From contig JACPVS010000003.1 of the NCBI GenBank assembly GCA_016197365.1, positions 181,383-245,382 on the forward strand: a stretch of 64,000 bases of DNA. Reading direction: 5' to 3'. Position numbers and translations under genes: made by a program. Positions 33,449 through 47,116 of the stretch are shown piece by piece; position 1 is the stretch's first letter, and each line of letters begins with the position of its first letter. The notes under the pieces were generated by a model. It was given only the letters and a program-made list of their open reading frames with translations. It did no database searches and had not been told where the DNA came from. Source of the DNA: Mycolicibacterium cosmeticum. GTDB taxonomy: Bacteria; Actinomycetota; Actinomycetes; Mycobacteriales; Mycobacteriaceae.

Positions 33449-36084
33449 TTGAAGCCGGCGAGCCTGGCCGTGATCCGCTCGACCTCTTCCTGCGCGAGCT
33501 GCTGGCGGCCCTTGATCTTGTCGACGACGGCTTCGGGCGCCTTGGACAGGAACTCGGCGTTGCCGAGTTTGCCTGCGGTCTGGGCCAATTCCTTCTGCGC
33601 GGCCGCCAGATCCTTCTCCAGGCGGCGCCGTTCGGCGGCCACGTCGACGGTGCCGGAGGTGTCCACCTCGACCACGACGGTACCTACGCTCAGCCGCACC
33701 TCGACCGAAGCCGAGGCGGTGAAGCCGTCGCCCGGATCGGTGAGCCAGGCCAGCGCGGTGGTGGCGGGCAGCTGGGATTCGACATCGGCGGCGTCCAGAC
33801 CACTCAGCCGGGCCGGCACCCGCTGCCGGTCGGCGAGGCCCTGATCGCTGCGGAAGCGGCGCACCTCGGTGACCAGCTTCTGCATGTCGGTGATGCGCCG
33901 GGTGGCAACGGTGTCCGGCGCGAATCCCGAGGCCTCGGGCCAGTCGGCGATGACGATCGACTCGTTGTCGGTCAGCGTCTTCCACAGCGTCTCGGTGACG
34001 AACGGCATCACCGGGTGCAGCAGCTTGAGCAGGGTGTCGAGTACTGCGGCGAGCACCGCGGTGGTATGCGAGAGCCCTTGCGAGAGCTGCACTTTCGCCA
34101 GCTCGACATACCAGTCACAGAACTCGTCCCAGGCGAAGTGGTAGAGCGCCTCGCATGCCCGGCTGAATTCGTATGCCTCCAGCGCGGCGTCGGATTCGGC
34201 GCGCACCTCGTCGAGCCGGCCGAGGATCCACCGGTCGGCGTCGGTCAGCTCATCGGCCACGGGCAGCGGTGCCGGGGCGGCACCGTTCATGAGGGCGAAC
34301 TTGGTGGCGTTGAACAACTTGGTGGCGAAGTTGCGCGACGCGCGGGCGTGGTCCTCGCCCAGGGACAGGTCGCCGCCGGGGCTGGCGCCGCGGGCCAGGG
34401 TGAACCGCAACGCGTCGGCGCCGAACTTCTCGACCCAGTCCAGCGGGTCGATACCGTTGCCTTTGGACTTGCTCATCTTGCGGCCGAACTCGTCGCGGAT
34501 CAGGCCGTGCAGGAACACATTCTGGAACGGCACGGTGCCGGCGTCCACCACGTCGTCACCGGCGACGAAGGTGCCGAACATCATCATCCGGGCCACCCAG
34601 AAGAACAGGATGTCGTAGCCGGTGACGAGCACGCTGGTCGGATAGAACTTCTCCAACTCGGGGGTCTTGTCGGGCCAGCCCATCGTCGAGAACGGCCACA
34701 GCGCCGAGGAGAACCAGGTGTCGAGCACATCGGGGTCCTGCACCCAGCCCTCGGGCGCGGTCTCGTCGGGCCCCAGGCAGACCTGCTGGCCGTCGGGTCC
34801 ATGCCAGATCGGGATGCGGTGGCCCCACCACAGCTGGCGCGAGATGCACCAGTCGTGCATGTTGTCGACCCAGGCGAACCAGCGCGGTTCCAGGCTGGCG
34901 GGGTGAATCACGGTGTCGCCGGAACGGACGGCGTCTCCAGCCTTCTTCGCGAGGGACTCGACCTTGACCCACCACTGCAGGCTCAGCCGCGGCTCGATGG
35001 GCTCGCCACTGCGCTCGGAGTGCCCGACGCTGTGCAGGTACGGACGCTTCTCGGCGACGATGCGGCCTTGGGCGGCGAGCGCTTCACGCACCGCCACCCG
35101 GGCCTCGAAGCGGTCGAGTCCGTCGAATTGTGTTCCGGTGCCGGTGATCGCGCCGGCCTTGTCGAGGATCGAGGGCATCGCCAGGTTGTGCCGGACGCCG
35201 ATCTCGAAGTCGTTGGGGTCGTGTGCCGGCGTGACTTTGACTGCGCCGGTACCGAATTCGGGGTCCACGTGCGCATCCGCGACGACGATGATCTGGTGGC
35301 CGTCCAGGAACGGGTGCGGCAGCGTCGTGCCCACCAGCGCGCGGTAGCGGTCGTCGTCGGGATGCACCGCGATGGCGGTGTCGCCCAGCATGGTCTCCAA
35401 CCGGGTGGTGGCCACAACAATGTGCGGCTCGGCGTCGTCCATCGACCCGTACCGGAAGGACACCAACTCGCCCTCGACGTCCTCGTACTTCACCTCGAGG
35501 TCACTGATGGCGGTCTGCAGCACCGGCGACCAGTTCACCAGCCGCTCGGCCTGATAGATCAGGCCGGCGTCGTAAAGCCGCTTGAAGATGGTGCGCACCG
35601 CCCGGGAAAGGCCCTCGTCCATGGTGAACCGATCGCGGCTCCAGTCCACGCCGTCGCCGAGCCTGCGCATCTGCCCGCCGATGGTGCCACCGGACTCGCG
35701 CTTCCAGTCCCACACCTTGTCGATGAAGAGCTCGCGGCCGAAGTCCTCTTTGGTCTTGCCGCCTGCGGCGAGCTGCTTCTCCACCACCGACTGGGTGGCG
35801 ATGCCGGCGTGGTCCATACCGGGCAGCCACAGCACCTCGAACCCCTGCATGCGCTTACGCCGGGTCAGGGCGTCCATCAGGGTGTGGTCCAGGGCGTGGC
35901 CCATGTGCAGGCTGCCCGTCACGTTCGGCGGGGGCAGCACGATCGAGTACGGCGGCTTGGCGCTCGCCGGATCGGCCGTGAAGTAGCCGGCGTCGACCCA
36001 GCCCTGATACAGCTCGCTCTCTACCGCACCCGGCTCCCAGGACTTGGGAAGGGCATCGGCGCGCGAGGAGGGGCTGGCAGTCAC
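33445..36084 (-). CDS. valS: valyl-tRNA synthetase
   Basis: The 879-residue class Ia synthetase has the HIGH-type motif [14 protein letters not shown] (about residues 52-65), the CP1 editing domain (about 200-350, with [10 protein letters not shown]), the KMSKS loop [11 protein letters not shown] (about 529-539) and the C-terminal coiled-coil arm (about 810-875) typical of ValRS. It charges tRNA-Val. It is the first gene of valS-folC-DUF4233, and the preceding DUF937 gene ends in a strong hairpin. Confidence 0.97.
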   Translation of the reverse strand: MTASPSSRADALPKSWEPGAVESELYQGWVDAGYFTADPASAKPPYSIVLPPPNVTGSLHMGHALDHTLMDALTRRKRMQGFEVLWLPGMDHAGIATQSVVEKQLAAGGKTKEDFGRELFIDKVWDWKRESGGTIGGQMRRLGDGVDWSRDRFTMDEGLSRAVRTIFKRLYDAGLIYQAERLVNWSPVLQTAISDLEVKYEDVEGELVSFRYGSMDDAEPHIVVATTRLETMLGDTAIAVHPDDDRYRALVGTTLPHPFLDGHQIIVVADAHVDPEFGTGAVKVTPAHDPNDFEIGVRHNLAMPSILDKAGAITGTGTQFDGLDRFEARVAVREALAAQGRIVAEKRPYLHSVGHSERSGEPIEPRLSLQWWVKVESLAKKAGDAVRSGDTVIHPASLEPRWFAWVDNMHDWCISRQLWWGHRIPIWHGPDGQQVCLGPDETAPEGWVQDPDVLDTWFSSALWPFSTMGWPDKTPELEKFYPTSVLVTGYDILFFWVARMMMFGTFVAGDDVVDAGTVPFQNVFLHGLIRDEFGRKMSKSKGNGIDPLDWVEKFGADALRFTLARGASPGGDLSLGEDHARASRNFATKLFNATKFALMNGAAPAPLPVADELTDADRWILGRLDEVRAESDAALEAYEFSRACEALYHFAWDEFCDWYVELAKVQLSQGLSHTTAVLAAVLDTLLKLLHPVMPFVTETLWKTLTDNESIVIADWPEASGFAPDTVATRRITDMQKLVTEVRRFRSDQGLADRQRVPARLSGLDAADVESQLPATTALAWLTDPGDGFTASASVEVRLSVGTVVVEVDTSGTVDVAAERRRLEKDLAAAQKELAQTAGKLGNAEFLSKAPEAVVDKIKGRQQLAQEEVERITARLAGFK

Positions 36085-36144
36085 CTGGTCATTCTAGGAA
36101 GCCCCCGCGGGTGGCCGCGGACGGCCCCTTTTCCTGCGATTTGT

Positions 36145-36179
36145 GGAGCCGTACCCGTACTCATTACGGGTACGGCTCC
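36145..36179 (-). terminator. perfect 15-bp hairpin between DUF937 gene and valS
   Basis: Bases 36145-36159 and 36165-36179 are exact reverse complements, with the 5-nt loop CTCAT. On the minus strand the hairpin starts 8 bp after the stop codon at 36188-36190 and is followed by ACAAATCGC with no T-run. It is the obvious terminator of the DUF937 gene and separates it from valS. Confidence 0.8.
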
Positions 36180-36187
36180 TCAAATCA

Positions 36188-36802
36188 CTACTTCTTGCCG
36201 CCGAGGAGGCCGCCGAGGATCTCGCCGATGGCGTTTCCTTGATTGCCGCCGCCACCCAGCACGCTGCCCAGGATGCTGCCCAGGGGGTTGTTCCCGGCCC
36301 CGCCACCGCCGCCGGCGCCACCCAGGATGCTGCCCAGGATGTCGCCGAGGCCGCCGCCTCCGGCGGAGGCCTGCGGCTGCGCGGGCGCGGAGTTGTTCTG
36401 CGCGAACTGCTTGCCGATGTAGGCGAGCACGATGGGCGCCAGGACCGGCAGCAGCTGCTTGATCAGGCCGCTGCCACCGGCACCGCTACCCGCGAGCGCC
36501 GAGGCGACCTGATTGCTGTCGTTGCCGCCGAAGATGTGGGCGACGATGTTGTCGCCCTCGGCCTGATCGACCTGGTCGACGCTGACGCCGCCGTCGAGCA
36601 GGCCGCTGGCACCTTGGGCCGTCACCGCCGACTCCAGCTTGCTCGAGTCGATGTCACCGGACTGCACGTTGTGCTGCAGTCCACCCACCAGTGCCGGGAC
36701 CAGGGTCCGGATGGCGTTGTTCACCTCGCCTTCGTCGGCGCCCAGTTTCGTCGCAATGTCCTGTACGGGAATCTGCGCGAAGAGATCATCCAGACCGGCC
36801 AT
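36188..36802 (-). CDS. DUF937-domain protein with Gly-rich C-terminus
   Basis: I chose ATG 36802 (204 residues), which begins MAGLDDLFAQIPVQDIATKL; the frame upstream is not coding. Residues 1-100 form the DUF937/YidB-like helical domain, with VNNAIRTLVPALVGGLQ and DGDNIVAHIFGG-type motifs. Residues 110-135 include a hydrophobic helix (LIKQLLPVLAPIVLAYIGKQ). The last 70 residues are low-complexity GGGGLGDILGSILGG-type repeats. No catalytic motif is visible, and the function of the family is not established. Confidence 0.85.
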   Translation of the reverse strand: MAGLDDLFAQIPVQDIATKLGADEGEVNNAIRTLVPALVGGLQHNVQSGDIDSSKLESAVTAQGASGLLDGGVSVDQVDQAEGDNIVAHIFGGNDSNQVASALAGSGAGGSGLIKQLLPVLAPIVLAYIGKQFAQNNSAPAQPQASAGGGGLGDILGSILGGAGGGGGAGNNPLGSILGSVLGGGGNQGNAIGEILGGLLGGKK

Positions 36803-36896
36803 ATCGTCCCCACCTTCATCGCTGATGCAAGTCCTATCCGCGATCGACCCTAGCCGTATTCGGGCCTCGCCCACAGGCCTTCGGCGCTGCCCGGTT

Positions 36897-38150
36897 TCAA
36901 TCGAGCCGGGTGGTCTCCAGCGTCACTCCGGCACCCGGCAACCGGGTCAGCAATGCGTCGCCCATGGCTGCGGCCGGGGTGAGCACGCCGCGCAGATCCG
37001 AGAGCCGGTCCCGGTCCAGCGCCAGCGCCAACCCGCTCTCGCCGAGCAGCACCGCGGTCGCCTTGTAGCCGGGGTCCCCCTGCTGGGCGATGACCGTCCG
37101 GTAGCGCGCTCCGGTGCTGGTCGTGGTGTAGGTCTCGATGCGGTAGTGCCCGTTCTCCCGGGTCTTTTCGCTCGGTCCGGTTCCGGGTTTGGGGGTGATC
37201 CGGTCCAGCAGAGCCGAGGGCACCTTGTTGAGGTACTTCATGCCGAGTCCGAAGGCCGCCGCGTTGACGGCGGTGTCCACCGCGGCGGCCACCGGGGCCA
37301 GCACCGAGGAACCGGTGCTCATGTGCTCCGCGTAGCGGAAGGTGCGGCCGTACGCCCAGTCGAGCAGGGCGTTGCTGCGCCGCACGATTCGCGAATTCGG
37401 CGCGGCCATCGCGAACGCGCCGGTCCAGACGCCGTCCAGCTCTGGCGCGATCTGGACACCGCGCCGCCACGGGGTATCGGACTGGTGCCCGAGGTCCGGT
37501 TCGGCACCGCGGTCGGTGCTCAGCGTGTAGGGATCGAGCATCTCGCGCCGGATGTCGGGATCGCCGGCCGCCGTGCGGAAGAACTCCATCATCGAGGCGA
37601 CCGTGCCACCGGAGACCCCGCCGGCGAAGGTGCGCAGCACCAGGTTGGTATCGGTGAGGTCACCCGTGCCGTCGGTCCGTGCCCGGTCGTAGAGGGCGTA
37701 GACGGTGAGATCCGAAGGCACCGAATCGAATCCGCAGGAGTGCACGATGCGCGCGCCGTTGTCGACGGCCTGCTTGTGGAACTGGTCGGCGCTGTCACGG
37801 ATGAACGGTGTCTCGCCGGTGAGGTCCGCGTAATCGGTGCCGGCCTCGACGCACGCGGCCACCAGAGGCAGTCCGTAGCGGGTGTAGGGACCGACGGTGG
37901 TGACGACGACCTGGGTGCGGGCGGCCATCGCCGCCAGCGTCGCCGGGGATCCGGCGTCGGCCTCGATGATCGCCCACCCGGCCGCGGACTCCCCCAGGGT
38001 GTCGCGCACCGCGCGGACCTTATCGACGGACCTGCCGGCCAGCGCGATGCGGGCCGCGCCGCCCGCCCTGGCCAGGTACTCGGCCGTGAGTTTGCCGGCG
38101 AACCCGGTGGCGCCGTAGAGGACGAGGTCGAATTCCCGCTGCGAGGTCAT
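36897..38150 (-). CDS. saccharopine-dehydrogenase-like trans-acting enoyl reductase homologue
   Basis: The 417-residue protein begins with the NADP-binding Rossmann motif VLYGATGFAGKLTAEYLA (about 9-26) and the AGRSVDKV strand end. It then has the YTRYGLPLVAACVEAGTDYADLTGE block (about 95-118) and the HSCGFDSVPSDL motif (about 142-153). These are shared with mycobacterial Rv2449c/Rv2953-type trans-acting enoyl reductases that serve polyketide synthesis. It matches Rv2449c in position. No lysine-pathway role is expected. The actual acyl substrate is unknown. Confidence 0.85.
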   Translation of the reverse strand: MTSQREFDLVLYGATGFAGKLTAEYLARAGGAARIALAGRSVDKVRAVRDTLGESAAGWAIIEADAGSPATLAAMAARTQVVVTTVGPYTRYGLPLVAACVEAGTDYADLTGETPFIRDSADQFHKQAVDNGARIVHSCGFDSVPSDLTVYALYDRARTDGTGDLTDTNLVLRTFAGGVSGGTVASMMEFFRTAAGDPDIRREMLDPYTLSTDRGAEPDLGHQSDTPWRRGVQIAPELDGVWTGAFAMAAPNSRIVRRSNALLDWAYGRTFRYAEHMSTGSSVLAPVAAAVDTAVNAAAFGLGMKYLNKVPSALLDRITPKPGTGPSEKTRENGHYRIETYTTTSTGARYRTVIAQQGDPGYKATAVLLGESGLALALDRDRLSDLRGVLTPAAAMGDALLTRLPGAGVTLETTRLD

Positions 38151-38161
38151 GGTGTCCGAAG

Positions 38162-40138
38162 CTACCCGAGCGTCTCGGGCAGGCTCGTGCCCTCACCCAG
38201 AACGTGGCGGCCGAGGAACGCGAGGATGACCTGGTACCAGATCTTGGTGTGTTGCGGCGCAGCGATCCAGTGCCCCTCGGACGGGAAGTACAGGAACTGA
38301 TGTGGGCTGTCCCCGGCCGCGTCGGCGGGCAGTGCCGATTCGGTGAGCAGTTCGTACCAGAGCCGCAGACCTTCGCCGATGGGGACGCGGTAGTCCTTGT
38401 CCCCGTGGATCACCAGCATCGGGGTGTTGATCCGCTGCACGCTGCGGTGCGGTGAATTGTGCTGCGTCATCTGCTCGGTCATCTCGCGCGCCCACCAGTA
38501 GGCGCCGTCGGTGGTGTGCCCGAACTGGTCGAGCGCCCACAGGCTGGCGTGCGTGACGACGGCGTCGAAACGATCGGTATGCCCGGCGATCCAGTTGGCC
38601 ATGTAGCCGCCGAACGATCCGCCCATGACGGCGGTCCGGCCGGCGTCGACCCGCGGGTGGGCACACGCGGCATCGGTGGCCGCCATCAGATCGGTGTAGG
38701 GCGCCGCACCCCAGGCGCCCCAGCCGCGCTGGATGAACCGCTGCCCGTAGCCGGTGGACAGCGCCGGGTCCGGCATCAATACGGCGTAGCCCGCGGCAGC
38801 CAGCAGCCACGGATTCCACCGCCAGTGCCAGGCGTTCCAACTGCCGAGCGGGCCGCCGTGTACCCACAGCACCAGCGGCGCCTGCGCGCTGCCCGCCGGG
38901 AGGACCAGCCAGGACCGCACCGGCACCCCGTCCGGTGCCGTCGCCGTCAGATCTTCCAATTCGCCTGGCAATTCCGGCAATTCGACACACGGCAGCGCGA
39001 CGACCTGCCCGTCGGGGTCGATCCGGACCGGATGCGGTGGTGCAGCATAGGAATGACGCAGGGCGTAGAGGACGCCGCCGGGCGCGGTACGCACGTCGGT
39101 GTAGCTGTGGTCGTCGTCGGTCAACCGGGTCACCGCACCGGTTTCCGGGAGCACCGAGAAGACTGGGCACCGGCCGGCGTCATCGGCGGTGATCACCAGG
39201 GCCGTCCCGTCGGTGGTCCAGCTGACCGACGACGGCCAGCGGTCCCATTCTCGCGTGACCTCCACCCATGGCTCACCGAAAGTCATGACGCACAACGTGA
39301 TCCGCGGGGCATCTTGCGGTGTGGAGACCGTCTCGCGCAGGAAGGCCAACCGGGTGCCGTCGGGCGAGATGGCGGGATGACCAAGGTCGGCCTCGGCGTC
39401 TTCGACGATCACCTGCCGTTCACCGGTCGCGGTGTCGACGCGCACCAGGGCGACGCGGATCGAGGCGCCGGGCCCGGGAGCCTGCCATGACGTGACCAGG
39501 AATGAACCGTCGGCACTGACGGCGACACCGGCTTCGCGCAGGGCGGGACCCGGTGCCGGCGTGAGGTCACGGGAGTCGGCCGCGTCGAGTAGGTGGGGAT
39601 GATCTGGTCCGAGGTCGTGGTCCCAGTACCGCACCGGGTAGCCGGTGTGCAGGATCGCCGAGACCTTGTTGTCCTTGCGCAGCGCCCGCAGTCGGGTGTC
39701 GTCCTCGACCGTCGCCGCCGACGGCAGCAGCGGCGCGGTGACGACGACGCGATCGGCCGCGGTCGCGGTGTGTACGGCGGCGACCCCACCCGGCAGGGTC
39801 AGCATTTCGGCGGCCTCGCCGCCGGCGGCGGGCAGGCGCCACAGCGCGGCGGGTGGTTTGTCGTCAGCGGGGGTGGGGCGCACCGCGATGAACAGCAGAT
39901 CACCGCCCGCGGTGAACGCCGGTGCGGATTCGCCTTTGACCCCGCGGGTCAGCCGCTGTGCCGGCCGCTGCCCGTGCGGGTCCAATTCCCATATCGCCGT
40001 GATGAATTCGGTGCGGTCTTCATTGATCTCGCTGATGGTGGTGACCAGCCGGGAACCGTCCGCCGAGATCGCCAGCCCGGCGATCCTGGGTAGTTCGAGG
40101 TAGCGGTCCAGGTCACCGAATGCGTGGCGAGACGTCAT
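38162..40138 (-). CDS. S9-family (prolyl oligopeptidase/acylaminoacyl peptidase-like) serine peptidase
   Basis: I chose ATG 40138 (658 residues). An N-terminal beta-propeller (about 1-390, recurring 'SPDGTRLAF'-type blades) is followed by an alpha/beta-hydrolase domain with the nucleophile in GGSFGGYMANW (about 501-511) and the catalytic His in PSEGHWI near the C-terminus. The oxyanion strand is LWVHGGPLGSWN. No signal peptide is seen, so it is probably cytoplasmic. It lies between the Rv2449c-type gene and rpfE, 29 bp after rpfE, and breaks the adjacency seen in M. tuberculosis. Confidence 0.92.
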   Translation of the reverse strand: MTSRHAFGDLDRYLELPRIAGLAISADGSRLVTTISEINEDRTEFITAIWELDPHGQRPAQRLTRGVKGESAPAFTAGGDLLFIAVRPTPADDKPPAALWRLPAAGGEAAEMLTLPGGVAAVHTATAADRVVVTAPLLPSAATVEDDTRLRALRKDNKVSAILHTGYPVRYWDHDLGPDHPHLLDAADSRDLTPAPGPALREAGVAVSADGSFLVTSWQAPGPGASIRVALVRVDTATGERQVIVEDAEADLGHPAISPDGTRLAFLRETVSTPQDAPRITLCVMTFGEPWVEVTREWDRWPSSVSWTTDGTALVITADDAGRCPVFSVLPETGAVTRLTDDDHSYTDVRTAPGGVLYALRHSYAAPPHPVRIDPDGQVVALPCVELPELPGELEDLTATAPDGVPVRSWLVLPAGSAQAPLVLWVHGGPLGSWNAWHWRWNPWLLAAAGYAVLMPDPALSTGYGQRFIQRGWGAWGAAPYTDLMAATDAACAHPRVDAGRTAVMGGSFGGYMANWIAGHTDRFDAVVTHASLWALDQFGHTTDGAYWWAREMTEQMTQHNSPHRSVQRINTPMLVIHGDKDYRVPIGEGLRLWYELLTESALPADAAGDSPHQFLYFPSEGHWIAAPQHTKIWYQVILAFLGRHVLGEGTSLPETLG

Positions 40139-40167
40139 GTCTGCCACGCTAGCCGGGTCGAGCAGGG

Positions 40168-40755
<588 letters not shown>

Positions 40756-40831
40756 TCATCTGTTACGCAGGAGGCACAAGTTTTAGGGGTTTCTTATGCG
40801 ACAAATGGCCATTCGCGGGATTTGTGAGAAA

Positions 40832-40866
40832 ACAATGGCGCCGGGCTCGAAGCCCGGCGCCATTGT
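40832..40866 (-). terminator. intrinsic terminator of the second rpf gene
   Basis: A perfect 16-bp stem (40832-40847 with 40851-40866) is closed by a 3-nt loop. On the minus strand it is followed directly by TTTTCTC. It begins 37 bp after the stop codon of the upstream rpf. This is the most canonical Rho-independent terminator in the window and isolates the two rpf genes from each other. Confidence 0.9.
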
Positions 40867-40903
40867 CACACCTCTGATATAGGCGGCACGTATAAGCAGC
40901 GTG

Positions 40904-42271
<1,368 letters not shown>

Positions 42272-42841
42272 TCAGGCGAGGTCGGCAGCGGTGTTGACGT
42301 TGGTCAGCGCGCGTTGCTCGTCCAGCACGACGCGGTGGGTGTCGACGCCGGGGGTGCCGTCCACCAGGGCTCGCATGCTGCGCTCCCCCGCCGCCACCAA
42401 CTGTGACGCGGCCTCGGCCAACGAGGTGCGGTAGACACCGGCCAGGTAGTGGTCACGGCCGTCCCACGGCAGCACCACGTCGGCGTTCGACGACTCCCCG
42501 ATCAGGGTGTCGATCAGCTCGGCCGACAGGTAGGGCATGTCCACGGCGCAGACGAACGCGCGTTGCGCGCCCGCCGCTGCAGCCGCGCGCAACCCGCGTG
42601 CGGTCGCCAGCAGTGGACCCAGCCCACGGACATCGTCACGCAGGATCTCGGCGGGCAACGCCGGCAGCGCCTGACCCGGCGCGGCGACGACGAAGACGGG
42701 TCGGCAGCGCTGCGATACTGCGGCCACCACGCGTTCGACGAGCGTCTGCCCGTCGAATTCCAGGGTCGCCTTGTCGCGTCCCATGCGGCGGGACGCCCCG
42801 CCGGCCAACACAACGGCTGCCAGGGGTCCCGATGTCGTCAC
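42272..42841 (-). CDS. mobA: molybdenum cofactor guanylyltransferase MobA
   Basis: I chose GTG 42841 (189 residues), which places the nucleotide-binding [20 protein letters not shown] (about residues 9-28) near the N-terminus, as in MobA. The metal-binding CAVDMPYL (about 91-98) and the NVNTAADL end ([11 protein letters not shown]) are also typical. It transfers GMP to molybdopterin to make the bis-MGD cofactor. It is 19 bp downstream of korB, as in M. tuberculosis (Rv2454c-Rv2453c). Confidence 0.92.
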   Translation of the reverse strand: MTTSGPLAAVVLAGGASRRMGRDKATLEFDGQTLVERVVAAVSQRCRPVFVVAAPGQALPALPAEILRDDVRGLGPLLATARGLRAAAAAGAQRAFVCAVDMPYLSAELIDTLIGESSNADVVLPWDGRDHYLAGVYRTSLAEAASQLVAAGERSMRALVDGTPGVDTHRVVLDEQRALTNVNTAADLA

Positions 42842-42860
42842 ACCGGCGACGTTAGTCGAG

Positions 42861-43936
42861 CTAGTCGACGGACCAGGTGTCTTTGCCGCGAAGCAGCGCC
42901 TGCAGCGCGGCGGTGTCGCCCGGCTTGGCCGCACGCGCGTCGGTGATCTGCTGGCGGGCCGCGTCGTCGTAGGTCGGCTTGCTGACCTGGCGGAAGATGC
43001 CCGTCACCATGTGCTCGAGGTTCTGCTCGGACAGCCGCGACAGCGCGAAGGCGTAAGCCGGGTCGTCGATCGTGGCGTTGTGCACGACGATCTGATCGGC
43101 TGCGACATCGGCGGTCTTGGCGACCTCGAGACCGAAGCCCGACTTGACCACGCAGTACTGCGCGTCGGTGCCGAAGGTGATCGGCTCACCGTGGCTGAGG
43201 TTGATCAGCCGGTCCTCGGCGCCTTCCTTGCGCAGCGCGTCGAACGAACCGTCGTTGAAGATCGGGCAGTCCTGCATGATCTCGACGAGCGCGGCACCAC
43301 GATGGCTGGCCGCGGCGCGAAGCACCTCGGTCAGGCCGGCGCGGTCGGAGTCCAGCGCCCGGCCGACGAAGGTGGCCTCGGCACCGAGCGCCAGCGACAC
43401 CGGGTTGAACGGATAGTCCACCGAACCCATCGGGGTCGACTTGGTGACCTTGCCGACTTCGGAGGTCGGCGAGTACTGGCCCTTGGTCAGTCCGTAGATC
43501 CGGTTGTTGAACAGCAGGATCGTGATGTTGATGTTGCGGCGCAGCGCGTGGATCAGGTGGTTGCCACCGATGGACAGCGAGTCACCGTCACCGGTCACCA
43601 CCCACACCGAGAGGTCCGGGCGCGCCAGCGCCAGGCCGGTCGCGATGGTCGGGGCACGGCCGTGGATGGAGTGGAAACCGTAGGTCTCCAGGTAGTACGG
43701 GAACCGGCTGGAGCAGCCGATACCGCTGATGAAGGCGATGTTCTCGCGGCGCAGTCCCAGTTCGGGCAGGAAGTTGCGGATGGTGTTGAGGATGACGTAG
43801 TCACCGCAGCCGGGGCACCAGCGGACCTCTTGGTCACTGGTGAAGTCCTTGCCCTTCTGCGGCTGGTCCGTCGTCGGCACCAGCGCCGTCTTGCTGAGGG
43901 CTTCGGTGAGGCCCAGATCTGAGCCAATCAGGTCGG

Positions 43937-43940
<4 letters not shown>
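42861..43940 (-). CDS. korB: 2-oxoglutarate:ferredoxin oxidoreductase beta subunit KorB
   Basis: The 359-residue protein contains the [4Fe-4S]/ThDP region [11 protein letters not shown] (about 41-51), [12 protein letters not shown] (about 73-84), and the ThDP-binding [20 protein letters not shown] (about 113-132) followed by [16 protein letters not shown]. With KorA it oxidatively decarboxylates 2-oxoglutarate to succinyl-CoA and reduces ferredoxin. This is a CoA-dependent alternative to 2-oxoglutarate dehydrogenase that is known to operate in mycobacteria. Its ATG overlaps the korA stop by 4 bp. Confidence 0.95.
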
Positions 43941-45865
<1,925 letters not shown>

Positions 45866-46187
45866 GACTCCCTGCCTTTCACGCCCCCTCAACTCTGGCT
45901 GTTCGAGGAGAGGCGTTGCATCGAAGAATTTTGGTGTCACTACCGGTAACCATTATTGCACTTCTCTTAGGGTGGCTTTTGCCACACAAACCGGCGACAC
46001 GCGGGTTACCTGTGAAAAAACTTGCTGTTCAGCGACGTAACCAGGAGCGCCAAACGGCGCATTTGTGGTGTTCATCACGTTTTGGAGAATGACATTCTCT
46101 AAGGAACGGCTACTCACCGGTAGATGACCGATAACGCCGTTCTCAAAGAACTTGACACCCGTCAACTTTAGCAGGCGTGGCGCCGGG
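45866..46187. other. korA upstream region with a 21-bp dyad
   Basis: This 322-bp gap lies between korA (start 45865) and the stop of the PfkB kinase gene; both are on the minus strand. It contains no gene. At 46082-46102 there is a dyad: TTGGAGAAT (46082-46090), GAC, ATTCTCTAA (46094-46102), symmetric at 8 of 9 pairs, which resembles a Fur/Zur-class or other dimeric-regulator site. TACCGGTA at 45944-45951 is another small palindrome nearer korA. The korAB promoter must lie here. Confidence 0.5.
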
Positions 46188-47036
46188 TCACACCCGGTCC
46201 GGCGAACCGACCTCGACGCGCTTCTGCAACTCGCGGGCCACCAACTCGCTGGCCACCTCCGCGGCACGGCGCGGATCGGCGCCGTCGGCCCGGTTGGCCA
46301 CATAGCAGGAGGTGAACATGTCGCCGGCGCCGGTGGTCTGCACCCCGAGCACACGCCATGCCGCAGGCACCCGGATCACGGTGCCGTCCTTATAGATGTC
46401 GCAGCCCTCCGACCCGTAGGTCACCACGATCTCGGGGACCCCCAGCCATGCCGCGGTCGACGCGTCGAAGTCACCGTCGGCGACGATGACCGCCTCGTCT
46501 TCGGCGAGCTTGAGCACGTCGAGGTGACGGAGCAGTTCGGGCGAGAAGTCGCGGTCCAGAGTCAGCGGGCCGAGCCGATCGGCGCGCACCAGGCCCTGCC
46601 CGTCATAGGCGATCAGGTGTCCACGTGCGTCCAGGTGAGCCAGCGTGCTTGCCGGGAAGTCGGTACGCATCAGGGGCGCGAGGTGGATCCAGGTGGTGCG
46701 CGGATCGTCGGTGTCTATATCGGCAGCCGTCCATACCGGGCCGATGGCGTCGACCGACATCCGACGGTGGTCGGTGTCGTCGTAATCCAGGCGGAAACCG
46801 CTCGTCCGGTCCGACGGAAGGAACCGCACAATGGCGCCGAAGCGGTCGAGCACCTCATCGAACAGCTCGTGATCCTCGGGTGCGCCCATCGCCACGATGT
46901 GCCCCAGGACACCGACGGTTTCCAGTGCCACCCCGACGAAGGAGGCGCAGCCACCGGGGCTCGGCGGGGCACCGTCGATGATGTCGATCGCCAGATTGCC
47001 CAGCACCGTCACGCCCGGGACCAACTCTGGCGTCAT
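46188..47036 (-). CDS. PfkB-family carbohydrate kinase
   Basis: The 282-residue protein begins VTVLGNLAIDIIDGAPPSPGG and carries the C-terminal PfkB signature TTGAGDMFTSCYVANR (about residues 240-255) with the catalytic Asp. It differs from both rbsK (14.5 kb) and iolC (58.4 kb) in this window, with weak N-terminal lid motifs, so the substrate is uncertain. It follows a LacI-type regulator on the same strand at 80 bp and lies opposite the IolG/IolE module. Phosphorylation of a cyclitol- or sugar-derived intermediate is the likely role. Confidence 0.82.
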   Translation of the reverse strand: MTPELVPGVTVLGNLAIDIIDGAPPSPGGCASFVGVALETVGVLGHIVAMGAPEDHELFDEVLDRFGAIVRFLPSDRTSGFRLDYDDTDHRRMSVDAIGPVWTAADIDTDDPRTTWIHLAPLMRTDFPASTLAHLDARGHLIAYDGQGLVRADRLGPLTLDRDFSPELLRHLDVLKLAEDEAVIVADGDFDASTAAWLGVPEIVVTYGSEGCDIYKDGTVIRVPAAWRVLGVQTTGAGDMFTSCYVANRADGADPRRAAEVASELVARELQKRVEVGSPDRV

Positions 47037-47116
47037 CGAACTGTTCTCCTTATGTCTTTACTTTCTCGCGGAATCGTAGTCGGGATGGCTGCGAAAGCGG
47101 ATTCGAGTGCCCCCGC

